DNA of 64,000 bases from Flavobacterium frigidimaris (GTDB lineage Bacteria; Bacteroidota; Bacteroidia; Flavobacteriales; Flavobacteriaceae): assembly GCA_900129595.1 (NCBI GenBank), contig FQWG01000001.1, forward strand, positions 62,001 to 126,000, given 5' to 3'. Below are positions 1 to 8,321 of this stretch, one piece after another; position 1 is the first letter of the stretch; each line of letters begins with the position of its first letter. The notes beneath the pieces were generated by a model. That model was given only the letters and a program-made list of their open reading frames with translations, searched no databases and had not been told where the DNA came from. Made by a program: the position numbers and the translations under genes.

Positions 1-1
1 T

Positions 2-358
2 ATTAATAGTTCTGATACTTCTATCAGCCGTTCCAGACAGCTCGAATCCGCTGTGCCGGCATCTAAAATAGCATCACTTAGCTCAGGCGAATTTGTAGGT
101 ATGTGTGCTGATAATCCTGATTGCAAGATTGAACTAAAAACATTCCACTGTAAAATTTTAAATGATCATAATGCGCTGCAAAAAGAGACAGACAGTTACA
201 AAGAAATTGAGCCAATACGAATTCTTGACGGTGTACGCATCAATCGAAATTATACACAGATCAGAGAAGACATTACTGAACTGTCTGAATCTGAAATGGA
301 CCGCATTTCAGAAAGCATTCACCTAAGACACCTCATCATCAAGAAAAAGAAATCTTAA
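2..358 (+). CDS. C-terminal end of a MobC/TraG-type conjugative coupling protein (partial)
   Basis: The reading frame is open to the left edge; a GTG at 53 is internal, because the upstream codons (INSSDTSISRSRQLESA) continue the family pattern. The piece SISRSRQLESAVPASK followed by SLSSGEFVGM and ADNPD is what I know as the tail of the MobC/TraG type IV coupling proteins of Bacteroidota conjugative elements. These are inner-membrane ATPases that bring the relaxase-DNA complex to the mating channel. Only the last 118 residues are here, so no Walker motif can be checked. It implies that the mobilisation and transfer genes lie just to the left and that what follows is cargo. Family call fairly sure; exact name uncertain. 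Confidence 0.75.
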   Translation: MNSSDTSISRSRQLESAVPASKIASLSSGEFVGMCADNPDCKIELKTFHCKILNDHNALQKETDSYKEIEPIRILDGVRINRNYTQIREDITELSESEMDRISESIHLRHLIIKKKKS

Positions 359-533
359 GTCACCTAAAAACCAACAGCTTATTAATTTCTGGATTTACTT
401 TACGGAAAACCACATTGTTTTCTAAGTATAAGTTTACAAATACGTTAATAACTTTCTCACTTTAAACCTATTTCCAGTGCATAAAAATTACAATATTGGC
501 TTAAATTAGCAGGCAAACAAAACACGTAAAAGA
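359..533. promoter_or_regulatory. Leader region of the GapS4-like operon with a CTTTACGGAAAACC motif
   Basis: This 175-bp gap separates the coupling protein from the first defence gene and should hold the promoter of the four-gene operon. No clear TTTG/TAnnTTTG pair is visible. It contains CTTTACGGAAAACC at 398-411; the same 14 bases occur at 18935-18948 upstream of the OLD/UvrD operon, where they form the left part of a full inverted repeat (TACGG-AAAA-CCGTA). A shared regulator is possible but unproven. Confidence 0.35.
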
Positions 534-1472
534 ATGGGAGAATGGTCAAAAACAGTTGGCGAAAAAGGTGAAAAGGTAGTGGACTTTTTCTTCAAAGATA
601 TACTTGGGTATAACTCGGTAAGTTCCAATGAGACAATCGGCTGCATAAAAGGAACAAAACATAAATCCAAAACAGCAAAAGGAGATAAAACTACTCATGG
701 CATTGATGCCCTAATAAGCGTAAAAAGTCCGCTTGAAGACAAATTATTAGATATTGTGGCTATCTCTTCGAAATATACTGCGGATGAATATCCCAAAAAC
801 CCGAAAGCTAAATTTAAAGAACATTTCGAGGACTTAGCCTTTACATTGGAATGCTTCAAAAATTCCAAATTATATGCAGAAACAAACTATAAATTTGGAG
901 GAGTGACCAGAACCGAAATCACTGGCGTTCTAGTGTGGCTTTCAGACAAGAGTCCCAAAGACTATGAACTTATTCCTAAAATTTCAAATGTACAGATTGA
1001 TACAGATCTAATCTTTGACAAAATTATAGTCATAGATAATGACAGGATTAATTTTCTATACCAGACAATATATAGGGCAAAAGAAGTTTTTGGTGTAGAA
1101 AATGTAAAATTTGTATATCACAATAGCAGTTTAAATGTCATTGGGCTAAATTCAATGAGCTACGGAGATTTCATGCCGATACAATATGTATTCTCCGATA
1201 TTATCCCCTTAAGAATTGAAAAAGGATCTGATGTGGAATTCATTATCTTCTGTAAAGACGGTTTTTCCAGTGATAATCTTTCCAAACTGCTTTCTTTTGC
1301 AAACAGTTTTGATCACTTGGCCTCGGCGAAGAGGACTATCTTATCATTCCCTGATTACAATGAACTGCATCATAAAAGCATAATTGAAAGCGAGCTATTC
1401 AAATTCCCAAAATACAACTTTAATCAAAATCTGCTGGTTAATTTATATCCATCTGATTTCAGAAATAAATAA
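534..1472 (+). CDS. GapS4a-like anti-phage protein, predicted nuclease subunit
   Basis: A 312-residue protein opening MGEWSKTVGEKGEKVVDFFF, with CIKGTKHKSKTAKGDKTTHGID and a block around residues 58-80 (GIDAL, LLDIVAISSKY) and YPKNPKAKFKEHFEDLAFTL. I recognise this pattern as that of GapS4a, one half of the two-gene GAPS4 phage defence system first described on Vibrio mobile islands; GapS4a is predicted to have a PD-(D/E)xK-like fold. The candidate site is degenerate (D58, D73, SSK79-80 region, with Ser where Glu or Gln is usual). The partner gene begins two bases after the stop, as expected for a co-translated pair. Identity as a distant homologue is likely; activity is inferred from the family. 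Confidence 0.65.
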   Translation: MGEWSKTVGEKGEKVVDFFFKDILGYNSVSSNETIGCIKGTKHKSKTAKGDKTTHGIDALISVKSPLEDKLLDIVAISSKYTADEYPKNPKAKFKEHFEDLAFTLECFKNSKLYAETNYKFGGVTRTEITGVLVWLSDKSPKDYELIPKISNVQIDTDLIFDKIIVIDNDRINFLYQTIYRAKEVFGVENVKFVYHNSSLNVIGLNSMSYGDFMPIQYVFSDIIPLRIEKGSDVEFIIFCKDGFSSDNLSKLLSFANSFDHLASAKRTILSFPDYNELHHKSIIESELFKFPKYNFNQNLLVNLYPSDFRNK

Positions 1473-1474
1473 AA

Positions 1475-2578
1475 ATGGAAAAAGATTTTTTACCGCAAGG
1501 AGACCACGTAAGACAATTGCTTGTCAACGCTACCATAACGACATCAAACATTAATAGTTTACTAAGAGATAAAGGTGTTTTTCTGGGACACATCGAGAAA
1601 AATAATTCTATTCCTCTATTAATGAAAACCCTCATAAGCCCATCAGACTTTCGAGATTTACATGAGGCCCAGAAGAAAAAAGAAGATACGATTAAATTCA
1701 GAACTGCTACAATTAAGTGTACAAGCGAAGTTGATCTTTCAAAGGTATTTTCTAATTCTGTAGACTTAGGAAGCAAAATAAAAGAGGCGCATAAATATGA
1801 ACCCAATTTTAAGCTGTTAGGAACACCAACTTTTTATTTAGAAGATGATACTGCTGTTTTTGACTACAAGATTGAACGAGATAACTATCTGGAAAATTGG
1901 ACCAGCAACAAAACAGAACATGCGGGAAAAGTATTCGTTAAAAAATCGAAAGGGGGAACACTTGAATTATCAGTTGAGCAAAACTCAACATCTAAGGAAA
2001 CCATTCTTATAAATGAGCTAATAGTTGGGGAGGTAAAAAAACTTCTGAAAAATGAAAGTTTTATTAAACCGGATGAGGATTTTATCCGAATCAAATTTAA
2101 AGACTTTACCAATGCGCAAAGAATTCAGTTCTTTTATTCCTTTACTAAAGATTTCTGCATCTATCTAAAGTTTCTATCCATAACTGATATTGACCTTTAT
2201 CTGGACGAAGACCAAGAGTCCCACAAAGACATCAAAGCATTGGTTGATGAAATTGATTCATTGAAGATTAATGGTCGAGGGCTTCAAAACAATCCTCTCC
2301 TGAAAAACAATCTTTACCATGACAAACTAATTGTTGCATCAATCTCGCTAAAATTTAGTTTTGATATCAGGGGCGTCAAAGGTAATGCCAGTTTAATAAT
2401 AGCATTTCCAGATTACATCTCGAAAAAATCGGCAGATGCAGAACTTCAGATTTCTTTAAATTTTACGATTGAAAAGGAACATAAGCGCAGTACGACAGAA
2501 ACGCAGTTAAGAAAAGAAATTTATGCTTTCGTCGAAAAACATAAAATAGCAAACTATACCTTATTCAAATCATCTTAA
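1475..2578 (+). CDS. GapS4b-like anti-phage protein, partner subunit
   Basis: A 367-residue protein starting MEKDFLPQGDHVRQLL. The early segment with LRDKGVFLGHIEKN, SIPLL, LISPSDFRDLHEAQKKKED resembles what I remember of GapS4b, the second gene of GAPS4. No catalytic motif, signal peptide or membrane segment is visible; it looks like a soluble mixed alpha/beta protein. The ATG is two bases after the stop of the preceding gene, and the next gene starts 34 bases after its own stop, so all are probably one transcript. Role inferred: sensing or assembly partner of the nuclease subunit. The call depends as much on gene order as on sequence. Confidence 0.6.
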   Translation: MEKDFLPQGDHVRQLLVNATITTSNINSLLRDKGVFLGHIEKNNSIPLLMKTLISPSDFRDLHEAQKKKEDTIKFRTATIKCTSEVDLSKVFSNSVDLGSKIKEAHKYEPNFKLLGTPTFYLEDDTAVFDYKIERDNYLENWTSNKTEHAGKVFVKKSKGGTLELSVEQNSTSKETILINELIVGEVKKLLKNESFIKPDEDFIRIKFKDFTNAQRIQFFYSFTKDFCIYLKFLSITDIDLYLDEDQESHKDIKALVDEIDSLKINGRGLQNNPLLKNNLYHDKLIVASISLKFSFDIRGVKGNASLIIAFPDYISKKSADAELQISLNFTIEKEHKRSTTETQLRKEIYAFVEKHKIANYTLFKSS

Positions 2579-2612
2579 GCCATTTAATTGAACCCATTAA
2601 AAAAAAGGTAAA

Positions 2613-4310
2613 ATGATAAATATTAACCAGCTGTTAGAATTCAAAGATGTATTTCCTGAGGAAAAGCCTCAGCAAGTTGTCAATTATTTAAAAAAAATTT
2701 CGAAAGAGACATTGCTTAAATCTATCGGTTTCTTTAATACAAAGCCTCTTCCAAATTATGATAATTTTTTCAGCAATCCTGGCATTCATAAGGAAATATC
2801 CATCAAAGTCAACAGTTATATATTTATAAACCGAATCAATAAAAAACCTCATGTCCTTAATAAAATAAGTGCCTTAAAATTTGCAGAAATTGTCTTATCC
2901 AATTCTCAAATGCTACTTGAAGACAATACCAATGATTCCCCTGATGACGACGAAGTAAATTTATTCAAAGCATTTCTCTGCATCAATACAGAAGTTATAA
3001 AAAAACAGGTGTTGGATAATGTAAATGATGAAAACTTTGAAAAAATAGTGGATTTCAGCATAATCTTTACCTTTCCCTCTGCTGATTTGGCCATTACTGA
3101 AAATGACGATTTGGAATTTTTACATTTGCTTTATGCCACTTTTTATAAGGTTGAGAGTCTTTTCGCCTTTCTTAATTCCAAACCCGAATATGCAAACATA
3201 AAAGAAGGGTTTATTAAATCTTTTAATGTTTCAACTGAAGCGGAATTTATTGATCAGATGACATTTCTCTTCGGGCAATTGATGCGTTTGAAAGGAACCA
3301 ACAGCTATTTGTGGAATGTCGAAGATAAGGATGCGCAAGCATTTCTAGACTCAATGGTATCAGACGATATCGCTCCGGATGAAGATTTCACGCACATAAA
3401 AAATAGTCCGATCTATAAGGCCGGTGATAATCTTTACTCAATTGTCCATTACTTTTTCGTAGTGGATAAATTTTACAAAAGCGCAAAATTCAAACTTAAA
3501 GAATTGTATGAAAAGGATCTACCTTTAAAAGCTTCGCATGGCAACTTCTTCAGCTTTTTTAACAGTGAATTTTCTGAAAGCTTTCTAATGAAAAACATCT
3601 TGGATGAAATATTTTCACAAGAACATTTCATAAAAAAACCGCAGAGAGAAAAAGAACTTCCTGGAGAACCTGATTATTATGTTCGCCAAGACAATGAAGT
3701 TTTTATTTTCGAGAATAAGGACGTGTTAATTGCGAAAGGCATAAAAGCATCGGCCAATATAGAACAGATAAATGCTGTCCTAAAGACAAAATTTTTAGCT
3801 GACGGCACAAAGAAAGTAGGTATCGGCCAGCTCGTCACAACAATTGCTGAGATTGGCAGCGAAAAATTTAGGTTCGATGATTTTGTAAATTCAGCAAAAG
3901 CACTTACCATATACCCTATTTTACTGGTCCACGATAGAATTTTCCAAACTTTAGGAATTAACTACAGACTTAATCAATGGTTTAAGGAACAGTGCGCAAG
4001 CAGACTCGGCGGTCTGAATGAAACTTTCAATATTAAAAGTCTTACTGTTTTAGATATAGACACTTTAATTCTCTGGCTTCCCTATTTTCAGATAAAGGAT
4101 GAAAATTTCAAGAAAATGCTGGACTTGCATTTAGACAAAATGAATTACACAAAGGAGGTGATTAATGCTAAAAGCCAAGCTGAATTGCTGCATCGAGCGA
4201 ATGAAAATATCACGGAACAGCTATCCCCAATTTCTAGAAGAATAATTTCCTATAAAATGGATAAAGAAAAGTTTATTGACAGATTCAGAAATGTATTTAA
4301 AAATGAATAA
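2613..4310 (+). CDS. Unrecognised protein with a PD-(D/E)xK-type nuclease signature
   Basis: I do not recognise this 565-residue protein. The first 300 residues are helical and uncharacterised. Around residues 351-370 it carries GEPDYYVR then EVFIFENKDVLI: D354, then E367-x-K369 after a hydrophobic strand, as in PD-(D/E)xK nucleases. The following helix-rich stretch (KASANIEQINAVLKTKF, GIGQLVTTI) fits the core of that fold. It sits 34 bases after the GapS4b-like gene and overlaps the next gene by 8 bases, so it belongs to the same operon. It could be a separate two-gene restriction-like module added to GAPS4, or an accessory part of it. Confidence 0.6.
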   Translation: MININQLLEFKDVFPEEKPQQVVNYLKKISKETLLKSIGFFNTKPLPNYDNFFSNPGIHKEISIKVNSYIFINRINKKPHVLNKISALKFAEIVLSNSQMLLEDNTNDSPDDDEVNLFKAFLCINTEVIKKQVLDNVNDENFEKIVDFSIIFTFPSADLAITENDDLEFLHLLYATFYKVESLFAFLNSKPEYANIKEGFIKSFNVSTEAEFIDQMTFLFGQLMRLKGTNSYLWNVEDKDAQAFLDSMVSDDIAPDEDFTHIKNSPIYKAGDNLYSIVHYFFVVDKFYKSAKFKLKELYEKDLPLKASHGNFFSFFNSEFSESFLMKNILDEIFSQEHFIKKPQREKELPGEPDYYVRQDNEVFIFENKDVLIAKGIKASANIEQINAVLKTKFLADGTKKVGIGQLVTTIAEIGSEKFRFDDFVNSAKALTIYPILLVHDRIFQTLGINYRLNQWFKEQCASRLGGLNETFNIKSLTVLDIDTLILWLPYFQIKDENFKKMLDLHLDKMNYTKEVINAKSQAELLHRANENITEQLSPISRRIISYKMDKEKFIDRFRNVFKNE

Positions 4311-5319
4311 CCCAAAGCGCATTTTAAGGATTTTTTTCGAAGGATTCTCTACAGTGGCCAAATCATACAGTAAATGCATCCTTTTGATGCGCGAATGCGA
4401 TTTTTCAAAATCATACCTTTATGAAACCATTTCCAGCAGAAACTTCGTTGTGTGCTCTGAAATAATAATTGATCTTCTTATTGAATCCCGATGCGAAGAA
4501 AATGGCGGAGATTTATGGAAGGCATACCTAATTGCCAATAATGAGGGATATTCTTTTCAAAGTTTTGAAGAACCCAGATTTTCAAAACTGTATTTCTATG
4601 ATATTCCCCGATTTTCTGAGTCCGATTTTGAAAACATTATTGAGCACTTTGGCGGAAGCAAAATTGCAGAAACTACATCTATGACTCCTGATTTTATACT
4701 TGGAAATATTGCAATTGAACTAAAGGACCTGCAAAAGGAAAGCCTGTTTAATGATGACAGGAGGACAAGCATTGCGAAAATCTTCAAAACTGACAGCAGA
4801 TTTTCTATAAACATTAATTTTTCAAACCTTGACCCTGAATGCCAAAAAATATATAAGCGCACAATTGCAAATTCAATAAAAAATGTAATAAGCAAAGCCT
4901 CGAAACAAATAAAAGAATTTCAAAAAATTAAATCGATAGACTCTTCTGGCGTATTTATACTTAATACCGGCTATTTTAGCCTCGATCATAGCCTGCTCAA
5001 AGAAATTGTTCAAGAAACAATTTCAAAAGACACAAAAACTATTAAATTTGCCTATATTTTCACGCAAAGCGTTTATCATAATGCCGTAGGAGATTTGCAG
5101 ACAGATTATAAACAGGATTTAATCGGCATAATGCCAGATAAGCTTGACGGTATATACGAGGCATGTCTTAAGATTATTAATCAAAAAATGTCAAGCATAT
5201 TTCAGGCAGCTAAAAACAGCAGCCCTACGGCAAGTCCGCAATATCCAATATCTTTCTTTGCCGACAATAAAATCTTTTATTGGACACCTCCCCGCATTGA
5301 ACCATCCATAAAAATATGA
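4303..5319 (+). CDS. Unrecognised protein with a second PD-(D/E)xK-type signature
   Basis: A 338-residue protein of unknown family. I chose the ATG at 4303 because it overlaps the upstream stop (ATGAATAA), the usual arrangement for coupled genes; in-frame TTG (4276) and ATG (4291) codons lie further upstream. Near residues 129-141 it has MTPDFILGNIAIELKDLQ: D130, a strand, then E139-L-K141, a PD-(D/E)xK pattern. The rest is soluble, with no membrane segment. With the preceding gene it makes a pair of putative nuclease-fold proteins, one long and one short. The gene ends 7 bases from the stop of the convergent HNH gene. Confidence 0.6.
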   Translation: MNNPKRILRIFFEGFSTVAKSYSKCILLMRECDFSKSYLYETISSRNFVVCSEIIIDLLIESRCEENGGDLWKAYLIANNEGYSFQSFEEPRFSKLYFYDIPRFSESDFENIIEHFGGSKIAETTSMTPDFILGNIAIELKDLQKESLFNDDRRTSIAKIFKTDSRFSININFSNLDPECQKIYKRTIANSIKNVISKASKQIKEFQKIKSIDSSGVFILNTGYFSLDHSLLKEIVQETISKDTKTIKFAYIFTQSVYHNAVGDLQTDYKQDLIGIMPDKLDGIYEACLKIINQKMSSIFQAAKNSSPTASPQYPISFFADNKIFYWTPPRIEPSIKI

Positions 5320-5326
5320 AAAAGAA

Positions 5327-6364
5327 TTACTCATTGGAAAGAAATTCCCCCCTCTCGTTAAAAAGAAAACTATAATGCCCCATCTTTATCTCTTGCAGAA
5401 CTTTTAGATTATGGTCGTTAAGCTCTACTTTAATTGAAATATAGTGATGGAGTAAAAATGATCGATCCTCAATAACAGTCTGCTCCTCTTTAAGTTCCCA
5501 TAAAGGCGGAAGCTGCGCAAAAATTGTATATTTTCCTTCACCATTATCTCTAATTAGAGATTTAAAAGCAGGTCTGTTTTTTAAATTAATATTTATAGCA
5601 TTTAAATGTGCGATAATTTCACGAATCTGGTAACTATTAAGGGAGCCTTTTAATTTCCTGAGATCGTTCCACACATTCAAAGAACCGCGACAGTCGTCTA
5701 TTACTATAATCATACAGAAACTGCCTATACGTATCATCGCAACCTTACCGTAAGGTGTATCAATATAGTCAAATAAATTATCATGCTCAAAATCTGCGAT
5801 AGGAAAAATAAGCATTGTACCGTAGACTTCAGGTGAAATTTCAGCTCCCGTATAAAAGCTTCTAATTAGACAATGGATATGGTGCATATCCTCCCAGTAG
5901 TGATGGTCCCCAATTTTACCATCGTTAAATCTTTTATCGCGATTCATTTCCAACGTTCTATCCTTCAAATGCGTTTTAAAAAAAATCAAAGCAAGCCAAT
6001 TGAATAAAAGGGCGGCCTTTTCCCGATCATCAGATAGCTCTTTTCGTATATCTACAAAATCTTTTTTAAGTAGTTCACTTATTGGAACTTCAAATGTCTC
6101 CCCTAACTTGGAATTGCAATCTTTACAACAGGGTATTTTATACTGCCCGTAATTGAATTTAGTGCCGTTTGGAAGGGTAATTCTTTTTTTGTGCAGTCCA
6201 AATCTATGCAATACCCAGTTGGGAATGATATGTTCATCATTAAACTCTTTTGAAGACGCTTCTGCTCCACAAATGAAACAGCAATTTCCTTCTACTATTT
6301 TTGCCTTAAAATCCTCGAAGGAAAAAAAGATAGTTTTCTCTTCAGTGTTTATTACTGTTTTCAT
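5327..6364 (-). CDS. HNH endonuclease-like protein
   Basis: A 345-residue protein read leftwards. Residues 29-32 (CFIC), 43-50 (DEHIIPNW) and 80-84 (CKDCN) form a zinc-ribbon HNH motif: two CxxC pairs around the D-E-H catalytic segment, then Asn84. This is a known layout in HNH nucleases of restriction and defence systems. The remaining 250 residues hold no motif I can name, though HHIHCLIRSF and the FPIADFEHDN segment look structured. It is convergent with the defence operon and has its own upstream region (6365-6534). Target and partner unknown; an orphan restriction or abortive-infection enzyme is plausible. Confidence 0.65.
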   Translation of the reverse strand: MKTVINTEEKTIFFSFEDFKAKIVEGNCCFICGAEASSKEFNDEHIIPNWVLHRFGLHKKRITLPNGTKFNYGQYKIPCCKDCNSKLGETFEVPISELLKKDFVDIRKELSDDREKAALLFNWLALIFFKTHLKDRTLEMNRDKRFNDGKIGDHHYWEDMHHIHCLIRSFYTGAEISPEVYGTMLIFPIADFEHDNLFDYIDTPYGKVAMIRIGSFCMIIVIDDCRGSLNVWNDLRKLKGSLNSYQIREIIAHLNAININLKNRPAFKSLIRDNGEGKYTIFAQLPPLWELKEEQTVIEDRSFLLHHYISIKVELNDHNLKVLQEIKMGHYSFLFNERGEFLSNE

Positions 6365-6534
6365 TAAATTAATTAATTATGCTGATTTCTTTTTAGAAAT
6401 AAATATTGGCAATTGTACAAAATTTAACTCATTTTTCTCACAGTCAAGGAATACTTTATTTATATGTTTTTCTATTCCAACCTGAAAGCTCCAAAGTTTG
6501 CCTAGTGTCCGGCTTTTGTCTAATTTTGGTCCCT

Positions 6535-6825
6535 ATGAATCATGAAGAAATTAAACGTTATTTTGAGGCCAGTCCTCCGCCGAAAGAAGTCCAATTGACA
6601 CCGTGGGCCAACATTACCGATACCCAGGTTTTTCTAAAGAGCTGCTACAGCACTATCAGAAACTTTAACGGACCGGTGGACCGATGTCCGGCATGGTGGC
6701 ACCTTAGGGATTTTTATATTCTCATGAAAAAATCCGCCCAGAAGGCTACTGTGGAAAAAATAGAGGAAACCCCATTTGAAGAAATCTCAGGTGAAGAATC
6801 TTCAGAAACTGAAACCGCTGTTTAA
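6535..6825 (+). CDS. DUF6965-like small protein
   Basis: The frame is open from 6406, but the family start is clearly the ATG at 6535 (MNHEEIKRYFEASPPPKEVQ), giving 96 residues. The core LTPWANITDTQVFLKSCYST followed by an arginine/tryptophan-rich turn and an aromatic helix (WWHLRDFYILMKK) matches DUF6965, a small family common next to mobile-element genes in Bacteroidota; function unknown. The last 25 residues are strongly acidic (EEISGEESSETETAV). A strong terminator follows 27 bases after the stop. The upstream gap also carries the start of the divergent HNH gene. Confidence 0.6.
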   Translation: MNHEEIKRYFEASPPPKEVQLTPWANITDTQVFLKSCYSTIRNFNGPVDRCPAWWHLRDFYILMKKSAQKATVEKIEETPFEEISGEESSETETAV

Positions 6826-6851
6826 AATTATTTATTAAGAGACTACCGAAT

Positions 6852-6890
6852 AAAAGACAGCCCCGCATTATTGCTGCGGGGCTGTCTTTT
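6852..6890 (+). terminator. Strong intrinsic terminator
   Basis: A perfect 16-bp inverted repeat (6852-6867 with 6875-6890; arm AAAAGACAGCCCCGCA) with a 7-base loop. The A-rich 5' arm and T-rich 3' arm allow it to stop transcription from either side. It ends the DUF6965-like gene and insulates dinB. Confidence 0.9.
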
Positions 6891-7136
6891 ATTTATCTGA
6901 TTTATAACTCCAAAACAGCAGCATTTAAATTCTATTTAAGGATTGTATTAAAAAATAACTTCATAAAAAATGACGATGCGTAAATTCTGAATAAACGATT
7001 TCCGGCTTAAAAAAGCACTCTTTTCAAATCCCTGAAAAATAAGGATTTTAGAATTTTGTTATTATTTATAACATTAAAATAAAAAAATTTGATACAATCT
7101 GTTACTAATTTTGATTTGTATAAAAATGAACAGATG

Positions 7137-8318
7137 ATGAGCAGAGCAATTGTACATATCGACATGAACACGTTTTTCGTATCCTGCGAAAGACTCACCA
7201 ATTCCGAACTTAACGGGATACCGCTGATCATCGGCGGTGGGGAAAGAGGCGTAGTGGCTTCGTGTTCGTACGAGGCCAGAAAATTCGGTGTTCGGTCCGC
7301 CATGCCCATCCACATGGCAATGAAACTTTGCCCGCAGGCCAAAATAATGAAAGGGGACATGGAACTGTATTCCCGCCTGTCCCATGACATTACCGAAATT
7401 ATTCAGGAAAAAGCGCCGGTGGTGGAAAAAGCCAGCATCGATGAATTTTATCTCGACATTACCGGTATGGACAAGTTCTACGGCAGCTACAAATGGACTG
7501 ATGAACTTGCCAAGCGGATTACCACACAAACAGGTCTGCCCCTCACCTTTGCACTTTCTGTCAATAAGACCGTATCGAAAATCGGAACGGGCGAAGGCAA
7601 ACAGAAACAGAACCTGGAGATTCCCGAGCATCTGGTACAGCAGTTTTTAAACCCGCTTTCCATCCGCAAAATTCCGATGGTTGGGGAACAAACCTTTCAG
7701 ACGCTCTCGCGGATCGGAATCCGAACCATCCGCACGCTTTCAGAAATGCCTTCTGATGTGCTTCAGCAGATGATCGGCAAAAATGGCATAGAACTCTGGA
7801 AAAAAGCCAATGGCATCGACAACAATCCAGTGGAACCTTATACAGAAAGAAAGTCCATTTCAACCGAGCATACCTTTACGCAGGACACAATTGACATTCC
7901 TAAACTCAACAGGATACTTTTGGGAATGGTGGAAAAATTGGCTTTTCAGCTTCGCTCCGAAGAATGGCTTACCTCAACGGTAACGGTTAAAATCAGATAT
8001 GCCAATTTTGATACTGAAACAAAGCAGTGCCGGGTGCAATATACCTCAGCCGATCATATCCTTACCAAGACCGTTCAGGAACTTTTCGATAAGCTCTACC
8101 AGCGTCGTATGCGTCTTCGCCTTATAGGAGTGCGTTTCAGCGGACTTGTAAGGGGTACTTATCAGATCGATCTCTTTCACGATACTGAAGAAATGCTGGC
8201 CTTATATCAGGCTATGGACCGAATGAAAAGCCGTTATGGTTTTGATGCCGTAATGCGGTGCGCTGGTGCTTCTTTCAAACCCAATACTAAAAATGAAATT
8301 TTAAAACGTAAACCATAA
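7137..8318 (+). CDS. dinB: Y-family translesion DNA polymerase IV
   Basis: A 393-residue polymerase of the DinB type. It begins (M)MSRAIVHIDMNTFFVSCERL; the HIDMNTFF aspartate and the later KASIDEFYLDITG motif are the metal-binding palm residues, and the helix-hairpin-helix thumb (KIPMVGEQTFQTLSRIGIRT) and the little-finger domain follow. The frame is open back to a TTG at 7089, but family alignment favours the ATG at 7134 or 7137. It makes short, error-prone DNA past lesions. It lies 3 bases before a dnaE-like gene, an arrangement like the damage-inducible ImuB-DnaE2 mutasome; no ImuA/RecA-like gene is present here. GC looks higher than in the flanking defence genes. Confidence 0.92.
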   Translation: MSRAIVHIDMNTFFVSCERLTNSELNGIPLIIGGGERGVVASCSYEARKFGVRSAMPIHMAMKLCPQAKIMKGDMELYSRLSHDITEIIQEKAPVVEKASIDEFYLDITGMDKFYGSYKWTDELAKRITTQTGLPLTFALSVNKTVSKIGTGEGKQKQNLEIPEHLVQQFLNPLSIRKIPMVGEQTFQTLSRIGIRTIRTLSEMPSDVLQQMIGKNGIELWKKANGIDNNPVEPYTERKSISTEHTFTQDTIDIPKLNRILLGMVEKLAFQLRSEEWLTSTVTVKIRYANFDTETKQCRVQYTSADHILTKTVQELFDKLYQRRMRLRLIGVRFSGLVRGTYQIDLFHDTEEMLALYQAMDRMKSRYGFDAVMRCAGASFKPNTKNEILKRKP

Positions 8319-8321
8319 GTC

